Origin: SAR324 cluster bacterium lautmerah10
Lineage (GTDB): Bacteria > SAR324 > NAC60-12
Direction: 5' to 3'
NCBI GenBank assembly: GCA_001469005.2
Contig: LNZD02000012.1
Location: forward strand, 1-46,099
Length of the DNA: 46,099 bases
The notes under the pieces: model-generated
What the model saw: only the letters and a program-made list of their open reading frames with translations
What the model was told of the DNA's origin: nothing
The model's database searches: none
Made by a program: the position numbers and the translations under genes
Shown: positions 16,723 to 25,056 of the stretch, one piece after another
Numbering within the stretch: position 1 is the stretch's first letter
How the letters are laid out: each line of letters begins with the position of its first letter

Positions 16723-19110
16723 ATGACCGATTCCAACTCTGGAGAAGCAGAAGAAAAACCATCGCTTATACAACAATTTTCCCCGAAGCTTGCCAAAGAA
16801 CTAGGGCTTCCCGCCAACAGAATTCAGGGAACCTTGGAGTTACTCCTCAGCGATAATACGATCCCCTTCATAGCCCGTTACAGAAAAGAAGCCACCGGCG
16901 GCTTGGATGAGGTTCAAATTGGTCAAATTCAAGATCGGTATCAATACCTAAGTGATCTTGAAGAGCGAAGAAATGTCATACTTAACAGCATTCGAGAACA
17001 GGAAAAACTGACACCGGAACTGGAAAAGGCGATACTCGATGCAGAATCAAAACAGATTCTGGAAGACCTCTATCTCCCCTACAAACCCAAACGCAGAACA
17101 AGAGCCACAATCGCGAGGGAACTCGGACTAGAACCTCTCTCTGAACTCATCCTGAAACAGGACAGCAACCAGGAAATTCTGAATGAATGGATCGTTGAAT
17201 TCAATCAGTCACGTGAAGAAAATATCGAAGAACAGAAGGCACTGCAGGGAGCAAAAGACATCCTTGCGGAAAGAATCTCTGAAGATGCGGAATTGAGAAA
17301 AGAATTAAGAGATTTGACTTCTCGTGAAGGAAGTCTTGTTTCCACGGTAAAACCTGAATTTGAAGGAAAATCCTCCAAATTCGAAATGTATTATGCCTAC
17401 GAAGAAAAACTTTCCCGCATCCCTCCTCACCGAGTGTTGGCAATGCGCCGGGGAGAGAAAGACCAGGTACTGAAAATCCAGGTAAAAGTTGCAGAAGCAG
17501 CGGTGATTTCTCTGATCAGTAAACACTGGATGAAAGGACGCAGTCCGGAACTCAGGGATCTATTGCTGGAAATTTTCGATGAGTCCTACAAAAGGCTGCT
17601 TTCCGGAACCATTGAAACCGATATTCGGGTAGACCTGAAAATTCAGGCCGACACTTCATCGATTGATATGTTCAGCAAAAACCTGCGGCAGTTGATGCTC
17701 CAACCTCCCGGAGGAGCACGCAATGTGCTAGGTCTGGACCCTGCCTTTCGAACAGGAACTAAATGGGTCTTGGTCAACCACACCGGACGGTTTGTCAAGC
17801 ATGGAGTGATTTACCCGGTTCCTCCAAAAAATCAGGTTGAAGAAGCACGAAAAGAACTGAATGCCGTGCTCAAAGAGCACAAGGTCGATATCGTTGCCAT
17901 CGGAAATGGGACTGCTTCCCGAGAAGTCTTCCGCTTCATTCGGGATTGGATTAAAGATGAAAACCATGAGCTTGAGACTCTCGTGGTCAATGAATCCGGC
18001 GCATCGGTCTACTCTGCCTCCAAAACGGCAAGAGAAGAATTTCCAGATCTTGACCTCACCGTTCGAGGTGCCGTTTCTATTGCAAGACGATACCAGGACC
18101 CTCTTGCAGAATTGGTGAAAATCGAACCCAAATCGATTGGCGTTGGACAGTATCAGCATGACGTCAATCAGAATCGCCTGAAACAGTCTTTGGAGCGCAC
18201 CGTTGAATCCTGTGTCAATTATGTCGGAGTCGATCTCAACCGTGCTTCTTTTCAACTCCTGGAACACGTATCAGGGATCAGTCCAGGACTGGCCCGTAAC
18301 ATTGTCCAGCACAGAAACTTGAATGGAGCTTACTCTACCCGTAATGATCTTTTAAATGTCAAAGGAATGGGCAAAAGGACCTTTGAACAATCAGCAGGAT
18401 TCCTCCGGGTGATGGAAAGTGAAAATCCCCTCGACCAATCTGCGGTCCATCCTGAAAACTACACCCTGGTCGAACAGATGGCAGAGCATCTTGAACTGCC
18501 TCTCAAGGAAATGGTCGGCAACGAGGAAAAGTTAAAACTGATTGATGTAAAACGTTATGAAGAGCAGGGCATTGGATCTTTCACCCTGAAAGACATCATC
18601 GACGAATTACATAAGCCAGGACGAGATCCGCGAAAAGATCATGAGACCGTTCAGTTTGATGATTCAGTCAGTGAAATTGCCGATCTTGAAAAAGGAATGA
18701 AACTTCCTGGAGTGATCACCAATGTCACCCATTTTGGAGCTTTCATCGATATCGGTGTACATCAAGACGGACTGGTCCATATTTCAAGACTTTCAAAAAA
18801 ATACATAAAGGATCCTCTTGAAGTTTGTACCGTTGGGCAAAAGGTCGACGCCTGGGTTTTGGAAGTGGATGAAGAACGCAAACGCATTTCTCTATCGTTG
18901 AATGATCCTGGATTTGGTGTTTCAAAATCCGAAGACAGTCAAAAAAGCGAGCCTGGATCAAAGAAAAAAATCAAAACAGAGAAGAAAAACAAAAATAAAA
19001 AAACAAATACCCCTAAGAAAGGAAAAGAGGAAACCCCGGTAAGAAAAAGTACCGGGAATTTTGAAGAGGATATGGCGGCGTTAATGGAAAAATTCAACCA
19101 ATACTCCTGA
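16723..19110 (+). CDS. tex: Tex-family S1 RNA-binding protein
   Basis: This 795-residue cytoplasmic nucleic-acid-binding protein is related to eukaryotic Spt6 and is linked to transcription and RNA metabolism. The Tex N-terminal domain includes DNTIPFIARYRKEATGGLDE at about 49-68 and DLYLPYKPKRRTRA. A YqgF-like RNase-H fold follows (NVLGLDPAFRTG, near 340). Helix-hairpin-helix motifs lie near 525-560, and an S1 domain near 650-725 (GVITNVTHFGAFIDIG). The C-terminus adds a lysine-rich tail. Length is normal. The ATG has only a weak ribosome binding site. It is divergent from xsc. Confidence 0.93.
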   Translation: MTDSNSGEAEEKPSLIQQFSPKLAKELGLPANRIQGTLELLLSDNTIPFIARYRKEATGGLDEVQIGQIQDRYQYLSDLEERRNVILNSIREQEKLTPELEKAILDAESKQILEDLYLPYKPKRRTRATIARELGLEPLSELILKQDSNQEILNEWIVEFNQSREENIEEQKALQGAKDILAERISEDAELRKELRDLTSREGSLVSTVKPEFEGKSSKFEMYYAYEEKLSRIPPHRVLAMRRGEKDQVLKIQVKVAEAAVISLISKHWMKGRSPELRDLLLEIFDESYKRLLSGTIETDIRVDLKIQADTSSIDMFSKNLRQLMLQPPGGARNVLGLDPAFRTGTKWVLVNHTGRFVKHGVIYPVPPKNQVEEARKELNAVLKEHKVDIVAIGNGTASREVFRFIRDWIKDENHELETLVVNESGASVYSASKTAREEFPDLDLTVRGAVSIARRYQDPLAELVKIEPKSIGVGQYQHDVNQNRLKQSLERTVESCVNYVGVDLNRASFQLLEHVSGISPGLARNIVQHRNLNGAYSTRNDLLNVKGMGKRTFEQSAGFLRVMESENPLDQSAVHPENYTLVEQMAEHLELPLKEMVGNEEKLKLIDVKRYEEQGIGSFTLKDIIDELHKPGRDPRKDHETVQFDDSVSEIADLEKGMKLPGVITNVTHFGAFIDIGVHQDGLVHISRLSKKYIKDPLEVCTVGQKVDAWVLEVDEERKRISLSLNDPGFGVSKSEDSQKSEPGSKKKIKTEKKNKNKKTNTPKKGKEETPVRKSTGNFEEDMAALMEKFNQYS

Positions 19111-19117
19111 AAAGGTT

Positions 19118-19489
19118 ATGGATGAATCCCTGAATGTTCTTGGAGAACCACTCAAGGATTGTGGCCGGGATCCCTTAACCGGTTTTTTCCGAAACGGTTG
19201 CTGTGACACCAGTGAAGAAGATTTCGGCATGCACACGGTTTGTGCCAGGATGACTTCAACCTTTCTCGAATTTTCCAAATCCCAGGGAAACGATTTAAGC
19301 ACACCCCGTCCTGAATTCGGTTTTGATGGTCTCCAACCGGGAGACCGATGGTGCCTTTGTGCTGCACGCTGGCAGGAAGCCTATGATGCAGGAATGGCTC
19401 CTGAGGTTTTTCTTGAATCCACGCATCAGGCCACCTTAAAAATTGTAGAACTGGACAATCTGCAAAAACACGCGGTTGATGTAAATTAA
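19118..19489 (+). CDS. DUF2237 family protein
   Basis: The 123-residue protein matches the DUF2237 pattern: NVLGEPLKDCGRDPLTGFFR, then GCCDTSEEDFGMHTVCARMT, then GDRWCLCAARWQEA. The conserved cysteines and GDRWCLC suggest a metal or redox role, but no function is established for the family. It starts seven bases after the tex stop, so the two are likely co-transcribed. Confidence 0.85.
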   Translation: MDESLNVLGEPLKDCGRDPLTGFFRNGCCDTSEEDFGMHTVCARMTSTFLEFSKSQGNDLSTPRPEFGFDGLQPGDRWCLCAARWQEAYDAGMAPEVFLESTHQATLKIVELDNLQKHAVDVN

Positions 19490-19555
19490 TCCCCTCCCCT
19501 TCTATCTTTTTCATTTTCTGTTTTTTGTGTTCATTCAAAGTGCTCGATCCAAACC

Positions 19556-19990
19556 ATGCATGATGCTATAGAAATCCTCAGTTTCCAGCAGGAGGATGAA
19601 GCCCCCTTGATCAAACTATGGGAAAAATGCGAATTGGTGGTGCCCTGGAACGATCCTTCAAAAGATATCAGCCGGAAAATTCAGTCAGATCCTGAGGGAT
19701 TGCTGCTTGGGTGGCATGACAACTCATTGATCGCTTCAGTGATGGCAGGCTATGAAGGCCATCGTGGGTGGATCAATTACCTCGCCGTTGATCCGAAATA
19801 TCGACGGAAGGGATTAGGAAAGACCATGATGAAGGCTGCGGAAACCTACCTGGAACAATTCGAATGCCCCAAAATCAATCTGCAGATCCGCGCACAGAAT
19901 CATCAGGTCATTGAATTTTACAAAAGCATTGGCTTCCTTCAGGAAGACGTCGTCAATATGGGCAAGCGTCTGATTCCGGACCTTAAGTGA
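19556..19990 (+). CDS. GNAT family N-acetyltransferase (YpeA-like)
   Basis: The single GNAT domain has 144 residues. The acetyl-CoA-binding signature is INYLAVDPKYRRKGLGKTMM at about 79-98, with RRKGLG as motif A. The C-terminal part, INLQIRAQNHQVIEFYKSIG, closes the fold. The size and motif order resemble the YpeA group. The acceptor is unknown. It is followed after 17 bases by the DUF429 gene. Confidence 0.85.
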   Translation: MHDAIEILSFQQEDEAPLIKLWEKCELVVPWNDPSKDISRKIQSDPEGLLLGWHDNSLIASVMAGYEGHRGWINYLAVDPKYRRKGLGKTMMKAAETYLEQFECPKINLQIRAQNHQVIEFYKSIGFLQEDVVNMGKRLIPDLK

Positions 19991-20007
19991 ATTTAAAATA
20001 ACACTTA

Positions 20008-20718
20008 GTGAAATTCATCGGTATTGACGGGTGCAGGGCGGGATGGTTGATGGTTTCCTCAGAACACGGGAACGTTTTCAATTGCGAAGTTCATTCAAAC
20101 CTTGAATCCCTGCTGTTACATCTTCCAGAGAAGTATCTTGTTCTAATTGATATCCCGATTGGTTTGCCCAAAAAGGAATCTCGCCTTTGTGATCGACTCG
20201 CCAGAGAAAAGCTTGGCCCCAGGCGTTCCAGTGTCTTTACAGTCCCCTGCCGTGATGCCGTTTATGCCAAGAATTACAAAGAGGCATGTCACACCAATCT
20301 TCGTTTCCTAGAAAAAAAAATCTCGATCCAAGCCTGGAACATCTGTCCCAAAATCCGGGAAGCCGATCTACTTCTTCAAAAACATCCTGAGTTAAAGGAA
20401 CAATGGCTCGAAGCTCATCCTGAGTTGGCCTTTCAGGCTTTGAACCACGGAATCCCTCTGTCTTATCCCAAAAAGAAACCTGAAGGGTTTTTGGAACGAC
20501 TCAACCTGATTAAAAACTTCCACAAAAACATCAAAAGATGGTTCCAGCAAAACAGAAAAATCATTTCTCCTCAAACTGCGGCATCCGACGATTTTCTTGA
20601 CGCATTTGCACTTTGCCTGGCAGCATCGGAGATTCCTGACGAAATTGAATTTCTTCCTGAGTCACCAATTAACGATGAAAAGGGATTACCGATGCAGATT
20701 TGTCATCCAAAATTTTGA
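20008..20718 (+). CDS. DUF429 family predicted nuclease-like protein
   Basis: The 236-residue protein starts at GTG. The start FIGIDGCRAGWLMVS, the second strand LVLIDIPIGLP and the RRSSVFTVPCRDAVY segment match DUF429, a family with an RNase-H-like fold. The C-terminal DDFLDAFALCLAASE supplies acidic residues that would complete an acid cluster. The biochemical role is not established. Its stop codon lies inside a palindrome shared with the convergent enoyl-CoA hydratase gene. Confidence 0.8.
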   Translation: MKFIGIDGCRAGWLMVSSEHGNVFNCEVHSNLESLLLHLPEKYLVLIDIPIGLPKKESRLCDRLAREKLGPRRSSVFTVPCRDAVYAKNYKEACHTNLRFLEKKISIQAWNICPKIREADLLLQKHPELKEQWLEAHPELAFQALNHGIPLSYPKKKPEGFLERLNLIKNFHKNIKRWFQQNRKIISPQTAASDDFLDAFALCLAASEIPDEIEFLPESPINDEKGLPMQICHPKF

Positions 20719-20735
20719 TTCAATAAAAATTTTGG
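20707..20735. terminator. AT-rich dyad between convergent genes
   Basis: CCAAAATTTT (20707-20716) and AAAATTTTGG (20726-20735) form a perfect 10-bp inverted repeat between the ends of the DUF429 and enoyl-CoA hydratase genes. A second dyad, TTGATTC with GAATCAA, overlaps it. The position suggests a bidirectional terminator, although the stem is AT-rich. Confidence 0.4.
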
Positions 20736-20737
20736 AA

Positions 20738-21529
20738 TCAATCATGACCAGGAAAAACCGGCTTCCTCTTTTCCAGAAAAGCTCGCATCCCTTCCTGACC
20801 CTCTTCACCTGAAAGGGCCTGTGCTAATCCCCTGGATTCAGCTTCCATCTGACTTTCCAAATGATTACTGAATGTTTCCGCAAGCAAATGCTTCACGATT
20901 CCATGAGTCGCCAAAGGACCATCCGCCAGTGATTTGGCCAGTTTCAGCGCTTCACCCTGCAAAAGTTCATCATCAAGGACTTGATTGATCAATTGCCAAT
21001 CTAAAGCTTCTTCCGCATTCAAAACCCGGTTGGTAAAAATCAATTCCTTTGCCCTGCGAAGTCCAACCAAGCGAGGTAAGAAATAAGTTGAACTTCCGTC
21101 TGGAACCAGTCCTGCTCGTGTATAGGCCAATGTAAATTTTGCGGAACGCGCTGAAAGCACCATATCCGCGACAAGGACCAAAGATAGCCCACCACCAGCG
21201 ACCGTACCATTGACCGCTACAACCAGCGGAGGTGCCATTCTGGCGAAACGTGAAACGGCAGCATGGAGTGAGGTCGTGATCTTTTTGGCCAAAACACCTA
21301 CCTCATTTCCAGCTTCTGAAAAAACCTTGAGATCCCCACCTGCGCAAAACATCTTGCCCCTGGCGGTAATCAGAACTGCACGGATACTTTTATCGGTATC
21401 ACAACGGATAGCAGCATCCATCAATTCATCTGCCATTTGAACATTCAAGGCATTGGCGGCTTCTTCACGATTGAGTGTGATGAGTGCCACATGTTCTTTG
21501 ATTTCGAATTCAATCGTTTCGTAAGCCAT
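20738..21529 (-). CDS. Enoyl-CoA hydratase/isomerase family protein
   Basis: This 263-residue crotonase-fold protein acts on acyl-CoA thioesters. The oxyanion-hole and CoA-binding regions are visible: ARGKMFCAGGDLKVF at about 56-70 and AVNGTVAGGGLSLVLVADMV at about 105-124, followed by YTRAGLVPDGSSTYFLPRLV. The acid at the hydratase position is not clear by eye, so hydratase versus isomerase cannot be settled. The gene is alone and converges with the DUF429 gene. Confidence 0.88.
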   Translation of the reverse strand: MAYETIEFEIKEHVALITLNREEAANALNVQMADELMDAAIRCDTDKSIRAVLITARGKMFCAGGDLKVFSEAGNEVGVLAKKITTSLHAAVSRFARMAPPLVVAVNGTVAGGGLSLVLVADMVLSARSAKFTLAYTRAGLVPDGSSTYFLPRLVGLRRAKELIFTNRVLNAEEALDWQLINQVLDDELLQGEALKLAKSLADGPLATHGIVKHLLAETFSNHLESQMEAESRGLAQALSGEEGQEGMRAFLEKRKPVFPGHD

Positions 21530-21731
21530 CTCTCTCTTTCAAAAAATTTTTGTGTTTTTGAACTTTTTTCAGAAACCGAATCAATAAAAAGGTCGTGTTC
21601 TTATTTCTTTATAGAACATTTCCATAAATGAAAGGAAGTCTTTAACAGATCGGATTTTACAAAAAAATTTAAATTAAAGGAAATTCAGTCAATTGGGTAA
21701 AAAGGATTTATGTCGTTCCTTCATGGAGAAA

Positions 21732-22445
21732 TCAACCCAAAACAATCGGCAAGGGAGCATCCAGCCTGATTTCTTCAAGACTAATCGAACAGGTCCAGGC
21801 ATGAACCTGAACACCAAGCTTAGAAACTCTGACGAGTTCTTTGGCATAAACCGGATCAATATCCTCTGCCACAGTGAATCGATTCACATCTGAACGTTGA
21901 ACCACATATAACATGGACGCCTGCCAACCTTCCTGAAGAGATTCTGCAAGATGCTTTAAATGTTTGGTCCCTCGAGCCGTTATCGAATCAGGAAATTCTG
22001 CAGCTCCGGGATTTGGCCCCATTGGCCTAACCAGATGCACGTTTTTTACCTCCAACAACATTCCAGGTGTTTCTGTATTATTTCTCAAACAGAAATCAAA
22101 ACGTGTCCCTGGACGCCATGTGAACTCTCTTTGAATTTTGGACCATCCCTTCAATTCCGGAATGTGCCCCTCCATGAGTGCTTCCTCGACAATCGCATTA
22201 GGACGGCCGGTATGGATCCCAACAAAACCTCCTTCCACTTCCACCAATTCCAGAGTTTTTTTCAATTTTCGTTTTGGATTGTCCGACACTGAGCACCAGA
22301 CTTTTAGTCCGGGATCCTTCAATCCTGTCATGGCCCCGGGATTGGGACAGTGGACGGTTTCTATTCCAGATTCAAATTCCACATCGGCAAGAAAACGCTT
22401 ATAACGCTTAATCAAACGTCCTTCATTGAGAGGAGGGAGTTTCAT
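21732..22445 (-). CDS. sfsA: Sugar fermentation stimulation protein homologue SfsA
   Basis: The 237-residue protein has the SfsA signatures: an N-terminal LIKRYKRFLADVEF, then CPNPGAMTGL, then EGFVGI-type beta strands, FDFCLRNN and MLLEVKNVHLV. The family has an OB-like N-terminal domain and a nuclease-like C-terminal domain, and DNA binding has been proposed. A true cellular role is uncertain. It is divergent from the NIPSNAP gene. Confidence 0.9.
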   Translation of the reverse strand: MKLPPLNEGRLIKRYKRFLADVEFESGIETVHCPNPGAMTGLKDPGLKVWCSVSDNPKRKLKKTLELVEVEGGFVGIHTGRPNAIVEEALMEGHIPELKGWSKIQREFTWRPGTRFDFCLRNNTETPGMLLEVKNVHLVRPMGPNPGAAEFPDSITARGTKHLKHLAESLQEGWQASMLYVVQRSDVNRFTVAEDIDPVYAKELVRVSKLGVQVHAWTCSISLEEIRLDAPLPIVLG

Positions 22446-22544
22446 CTTAAATCGAAAGGTTTTGATAATTGTTTTTTGATCTCGACATGGACAAGATTGC
22501 TATTAGAAGATGTTTGCACTTAAAACCGAATTAAAAAGGATAAC

Positions 22545-22871
22545 ATGCTTTATGATGTAAGAACCTACGAGTGCCGCCCAGGTACAATCAAGATGCATCT
22601 CGACCTTTATGAAAAACACGGGAAAGCCCCACAATCCAGGGCATTAGGAAATCCACTTGCCTACCTCGTCGGTGAAACCGGGAATCCCAACCGCTACATT
22701 CATATATGGGTTTATGAAAATGCCGCTGATCGTGAAGAACGTCGAAAAAAGATGGTGGCAGATCCAGAATGGCAGAATTACCTGAAACTCAGCCGGGAAG
22801 CAGGCTATTTAATACTTCAGGAAAATCAGTTGATGCAGAATGTGGATTTCTATCCGCATAGCAAACCTTGA
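22545..22871 (+). CDS. NIPSNAP-family protein
   Basis: The 108-residue dimeric alpha/beta-barrel protein starts MLYDVRTYECRPGTIKMHL. It continues with GNPNRYIHIWVYENAADREE and RRKKMVADPEWQNYL, the standard NIPSNAP layout. The family's role is poorly defined; members often sit beside catabolic genes. AAAAAGGA lies a good distance before the ATG. An imperfect dyad AGGAACT/AGTTCCT (22888-22914) follows the stop and may end the transcript. Confidence 0.88.
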   Translation: MLYDVRTYECRPGTIKMHLDLYEKHGKAPQSRALGNPLAYLVGETGNPNRYIHIWVYENAADREERRKKMVADPEWQNYLKLSREAGYLILQENQLMQNVDFYPHSKP

Positions 22872-22956
22872 TAGAATCATTCCAAATAGGAACTTCATCG
22901 AATCAGCAGTTCCTTTAGAAATTAAAATATGAATCCTGGATTTTCAGGGGGTTTTA

Positions 22957-24042
22957 CTAAAAGGTATATCCCAAACCTAATGTCGTACCGGTGCCACGTG
23001 CGGTGAAGTATTCACTGCCGAAGTAGGATTGATAAATCCCTTCAAAAGTCATCCTTGATTTGTCCTGAATCGAGGCGGCAAAAATGGAGAACCCCCTGCG
23101 GGGCCGGTATCCTAATTTATAAACAGTGACCGAATATTGGTAGTCGTCCAAAATCTCTACAAAAAGAGGCGATTGTTTTGCGGTCTGCTCCCCACGATAG
23201 AGTCCAATCATAATATTGTTCACGACTGCAGAGAAACTGAAGGAATAACCACTGATTTCTCCAAGATCAATCCCCGGTCTTTCCCCATCAGAGTCTTTTT
23301 TGACAGCATCTTGAGTTGTTTTGGCATATTCAATCGAACCCATATCCCCCCATAAACTCCCTGCAACCACTCCCAGCGAAGCAATGGTCCCGCGTCTACT
23401 AAAGGCAACTCTTGCAGGAGATTCTCCATAATGGTTAATGAATTGATGGTAACCGAAAAAAAGAGGACCCAGGTTTAATACCGCACCCGCGTTGTAGCGG
23501 TCGATCATTCTGATTCCATTGAGGCTAGAATTATCATAATTCTTGTAGTCCCTGCTGTTCCTGATCAGTCCTGCTCCAAATGATAAATATCGTGAAAGTG
23601 TCAATGATCCCTGAAAACTTGGAGCTCTGCTTTCAGTTTCCGTAATTTTCCTCCCGTCTGAGACCTTCACCATCTGAACTTTGGAAGTGGATAATCCCAA
23701 AACCGTATTCAACAAACGGCTCCTTAAACCGATACTTCCCTGCGAGGAAGTCATGCTTGTCTCATAAATCTTTGTATCAAAATAACTTTCTTCGTCTTTG
23801 TAGGAAGAACCGACCAGATTCACCGAAATTCGATCACTAAGACCGATCAATGCAGGATTAACGTTTCCATCATGATCCACACTCGGAACGGCGTTTTGAG
23901 CAATCAAAGAACTCGCAGATGTGAATAGAATTGCACCGGAAAGGATGGATATTCTTAACCTCCCCTTCAGCAAATAGGGATATTTTTTCCAAGAAATGTC
24001 GGAAAAGTAGAAAGGAATACGAAAGAATTTGGAAAAAAACAC
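22957..24042 (-). CDS. Probable outer-membrane beta-barrel protein
   Basis: The protein has up to 361 residues from a GTG start; a later TTG (23973) would give a more ordinary signal peptide. A hydrophobic stretch near residues 32-48 (ILSGAILFTSASSLIAQ) is the export signal. The mature part is rich in alternating strands and glycine-aromatic turns, and ends in GTTLGLGYTF. A terminal Phe after alternating apolar residues is the usual signal for BAM-dependent insertion. No specific porin family is recognised. Confidence 0.65.
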   Translation of the reverse strand: MFFSKFFRIPFYFSDISWKKYPYLLKGRLRISILSGAILFTSASSLIAQNAVPSVDHDGNVNPALIGLSDRISVNLVGSSYKDEESYFDTKIYETSMTSSQGSIGLRSRLLNTVLGLSTSKVQMVKVSDGRKITETESRAPSFQGSLTLSRYLSFGAGLIRNSRDYKNYDNSSLNGIRMIDRYNAGAVLNLGPLFFGYHQFINHYGESPARVAFSRRGTIASLGVVAGSLWGDMGSIEYAKTTQDAVKKDSDGERPGIDLGEISGYSFSFSAVVNNIMIGLYRGEQTAKQSPLFVEILDDYQYSVTVYKLGYRPRRGFSIFAASIQDKSRMTFEGIYQSYFGSEYFTARGTGTTLGLGYTF

Positions 24043-24142
24043 TGAATTCAGATCTTAAATTTCATTTGTAAATGAACGATCTTTAATCCATGCAGTTTAG
24101 ATTCCTTAAGGGATAGATTTTACTAGTAAAATATGATCGTGC

Positions 24143-24481
24143 TTACTGACTGCATTTTGCAATGGAACAGTTTTTTGCAATCTTGGATTGCGAATCATAC
24201 TTGAGGCGGGTGTGTTGTCTCATTCCTGTTCGTCTTTCCTGTTTAATCATTTGCTGGATTTTAAGCTGATCTCCTCGTACTCGCTGTTCCTGCCAATAGA
24301 GGTAGATTTCTGGATGGAAAGCATTCGGTTGATTTGAGGATTCGATTTTGTTGAGTGGAATCAGCCATGGTGGTAGAGCAGGGCGGTATTTTTTAGGGTC
24401 CATTTCCCAGGGTGATTCGGCCCATACCATGAAAGGAATCGTCATTCCCCAAAAAACCAGAAGCAAAACAGATTTCCTCAT
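24143..24481 (-). CDS. Small exported protein, second of a tandem pair
   Basis: The protein has 112 residues from the ATG at 24481, which overlaps the stop of the preceding gene (TGATG). The signal peptide is MRKSVLLLVFWGMTIPF, ending near VWAES. The mature protein shares a pattern with its neighbour: RPxxPxWL near the start, then SSNQPNAFHP, a YxxWxxQ segment, then AKNCSIxKC at the very end. The two C-terminal cysteines could form a disulfide or bind a ligand. The family is unknown. A longer upstream start would overlap the neighbour and lose the signal peptide. Confidence 0.65.
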   Translation of the reverse strand: MRKSVLLLVFWGMTIPFMVWAESPWEMDPKKYRPALPPWLIPLNKIESSNQPNAFHPEIYLYWQEQRVRGDQLKIQQMIKQERRTGMRQHTRLKYDSQSKIAKNCSIAKCSQ

Positions 24482-24816
24482 CAGTCCCCGCAGCGATGAA
24501 TCGAACAGTTTTTTGCAGTTTGTGCGCTTTGCTTCCAACGTTCCTTGGAAACCTCCATCGACCTGCGCTGTACTTTTTCATCGTAAATGATTCCGAATAG
24601 TACTCTCTGGGTGTCCCTCATTTGCTTTGCATTCCACCATTTGTAGGGTCTTCTTGGGTGGAACGCGTTGGTATCTTCTGATTTTGAAGAACTCGGCCGT
24701 TCCTGAAGCCAGGCAGGCATTTCAGGACGAAAATCCTTCAGTTCTTCTGCTTGAACCAAAGAAAAAACGAAACATACTTTGAAAAGAATGAATATTAATT
24801 TCAGTTTCAATTTCAA
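24481..24816 (-). CDS. Small exported protein, first of a tandem pair
   Basis: The protein has 111 residues, apparently from a TTG at 24816 (another in-frame TTG is two codons later). No in-frame ATG precedes the signal peptide, which is LIFILFKVCFVFSLVQAEE. The mature part reads RPEMPAWLQ, then DTNAFHPRRPYKWW, and ends AKNCSIHRCGD, matching its downstream neighbour in order and spacing. It is probably an in-place duplicate. The function is unknown; the periplasm or cell surface is the likely location. Confidence 0.6.
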   Translation of the reverse strand: MKLKLKLIFILFKVCFVFSLVQAEELKDFRPEMPAWLQERPSSSKSEDTNAFHPRRPYKWWNAKQMRDTQRVLFGIIYDEKVQRRSMEVSKERWKQSAQTAKNCSIHRCGD

Positions 24817-24934
24817 TCCATTAATGTGCTTTCATTGCATTGGACTTTTTTTATTCTTATGTTTCATGCAATAACATGTGCCAGAAACAAGCTGTGTGTC
24901 CTAACTTATTGAGAAATTCAGAAACAAAAATCTG

Positions 24935-24989
24935 ATTAAAATCGTTTTAATGATCGCTTTGCATTCAAACTGTAATTCTGTTGGAATGC
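24935..24989. promoter_or_regulatory. Two dyads in the divergent region upstream of the selenoprotein gene
   Basis: ATTAAAA-TCG-TTTTAAT (24935-24951) is a perfect 7-bp dyad. GCATTC (24961-24966) is repeated inverted as GAATGC (24984-24989). Both lie between the tandem exported genes and the UGA-containing gene, where promoters for both directions must be. They are candidate operator sites; no regulator is identified. Confidence 0.35.
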
Positions 24990-25056
24990 GATGAAAATAA
25001 AACACCATTGATTGAACCAGCTAATTGACTGAAATAAAACCTTCAGCATAACCGGA

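Noticed and set aside
17728..18267. 179-codon minus-strand frame inside tex
   Set aside because: It is opposite a strongly conserved gene, has no ribosome binding site and shows no recognisable protein features.
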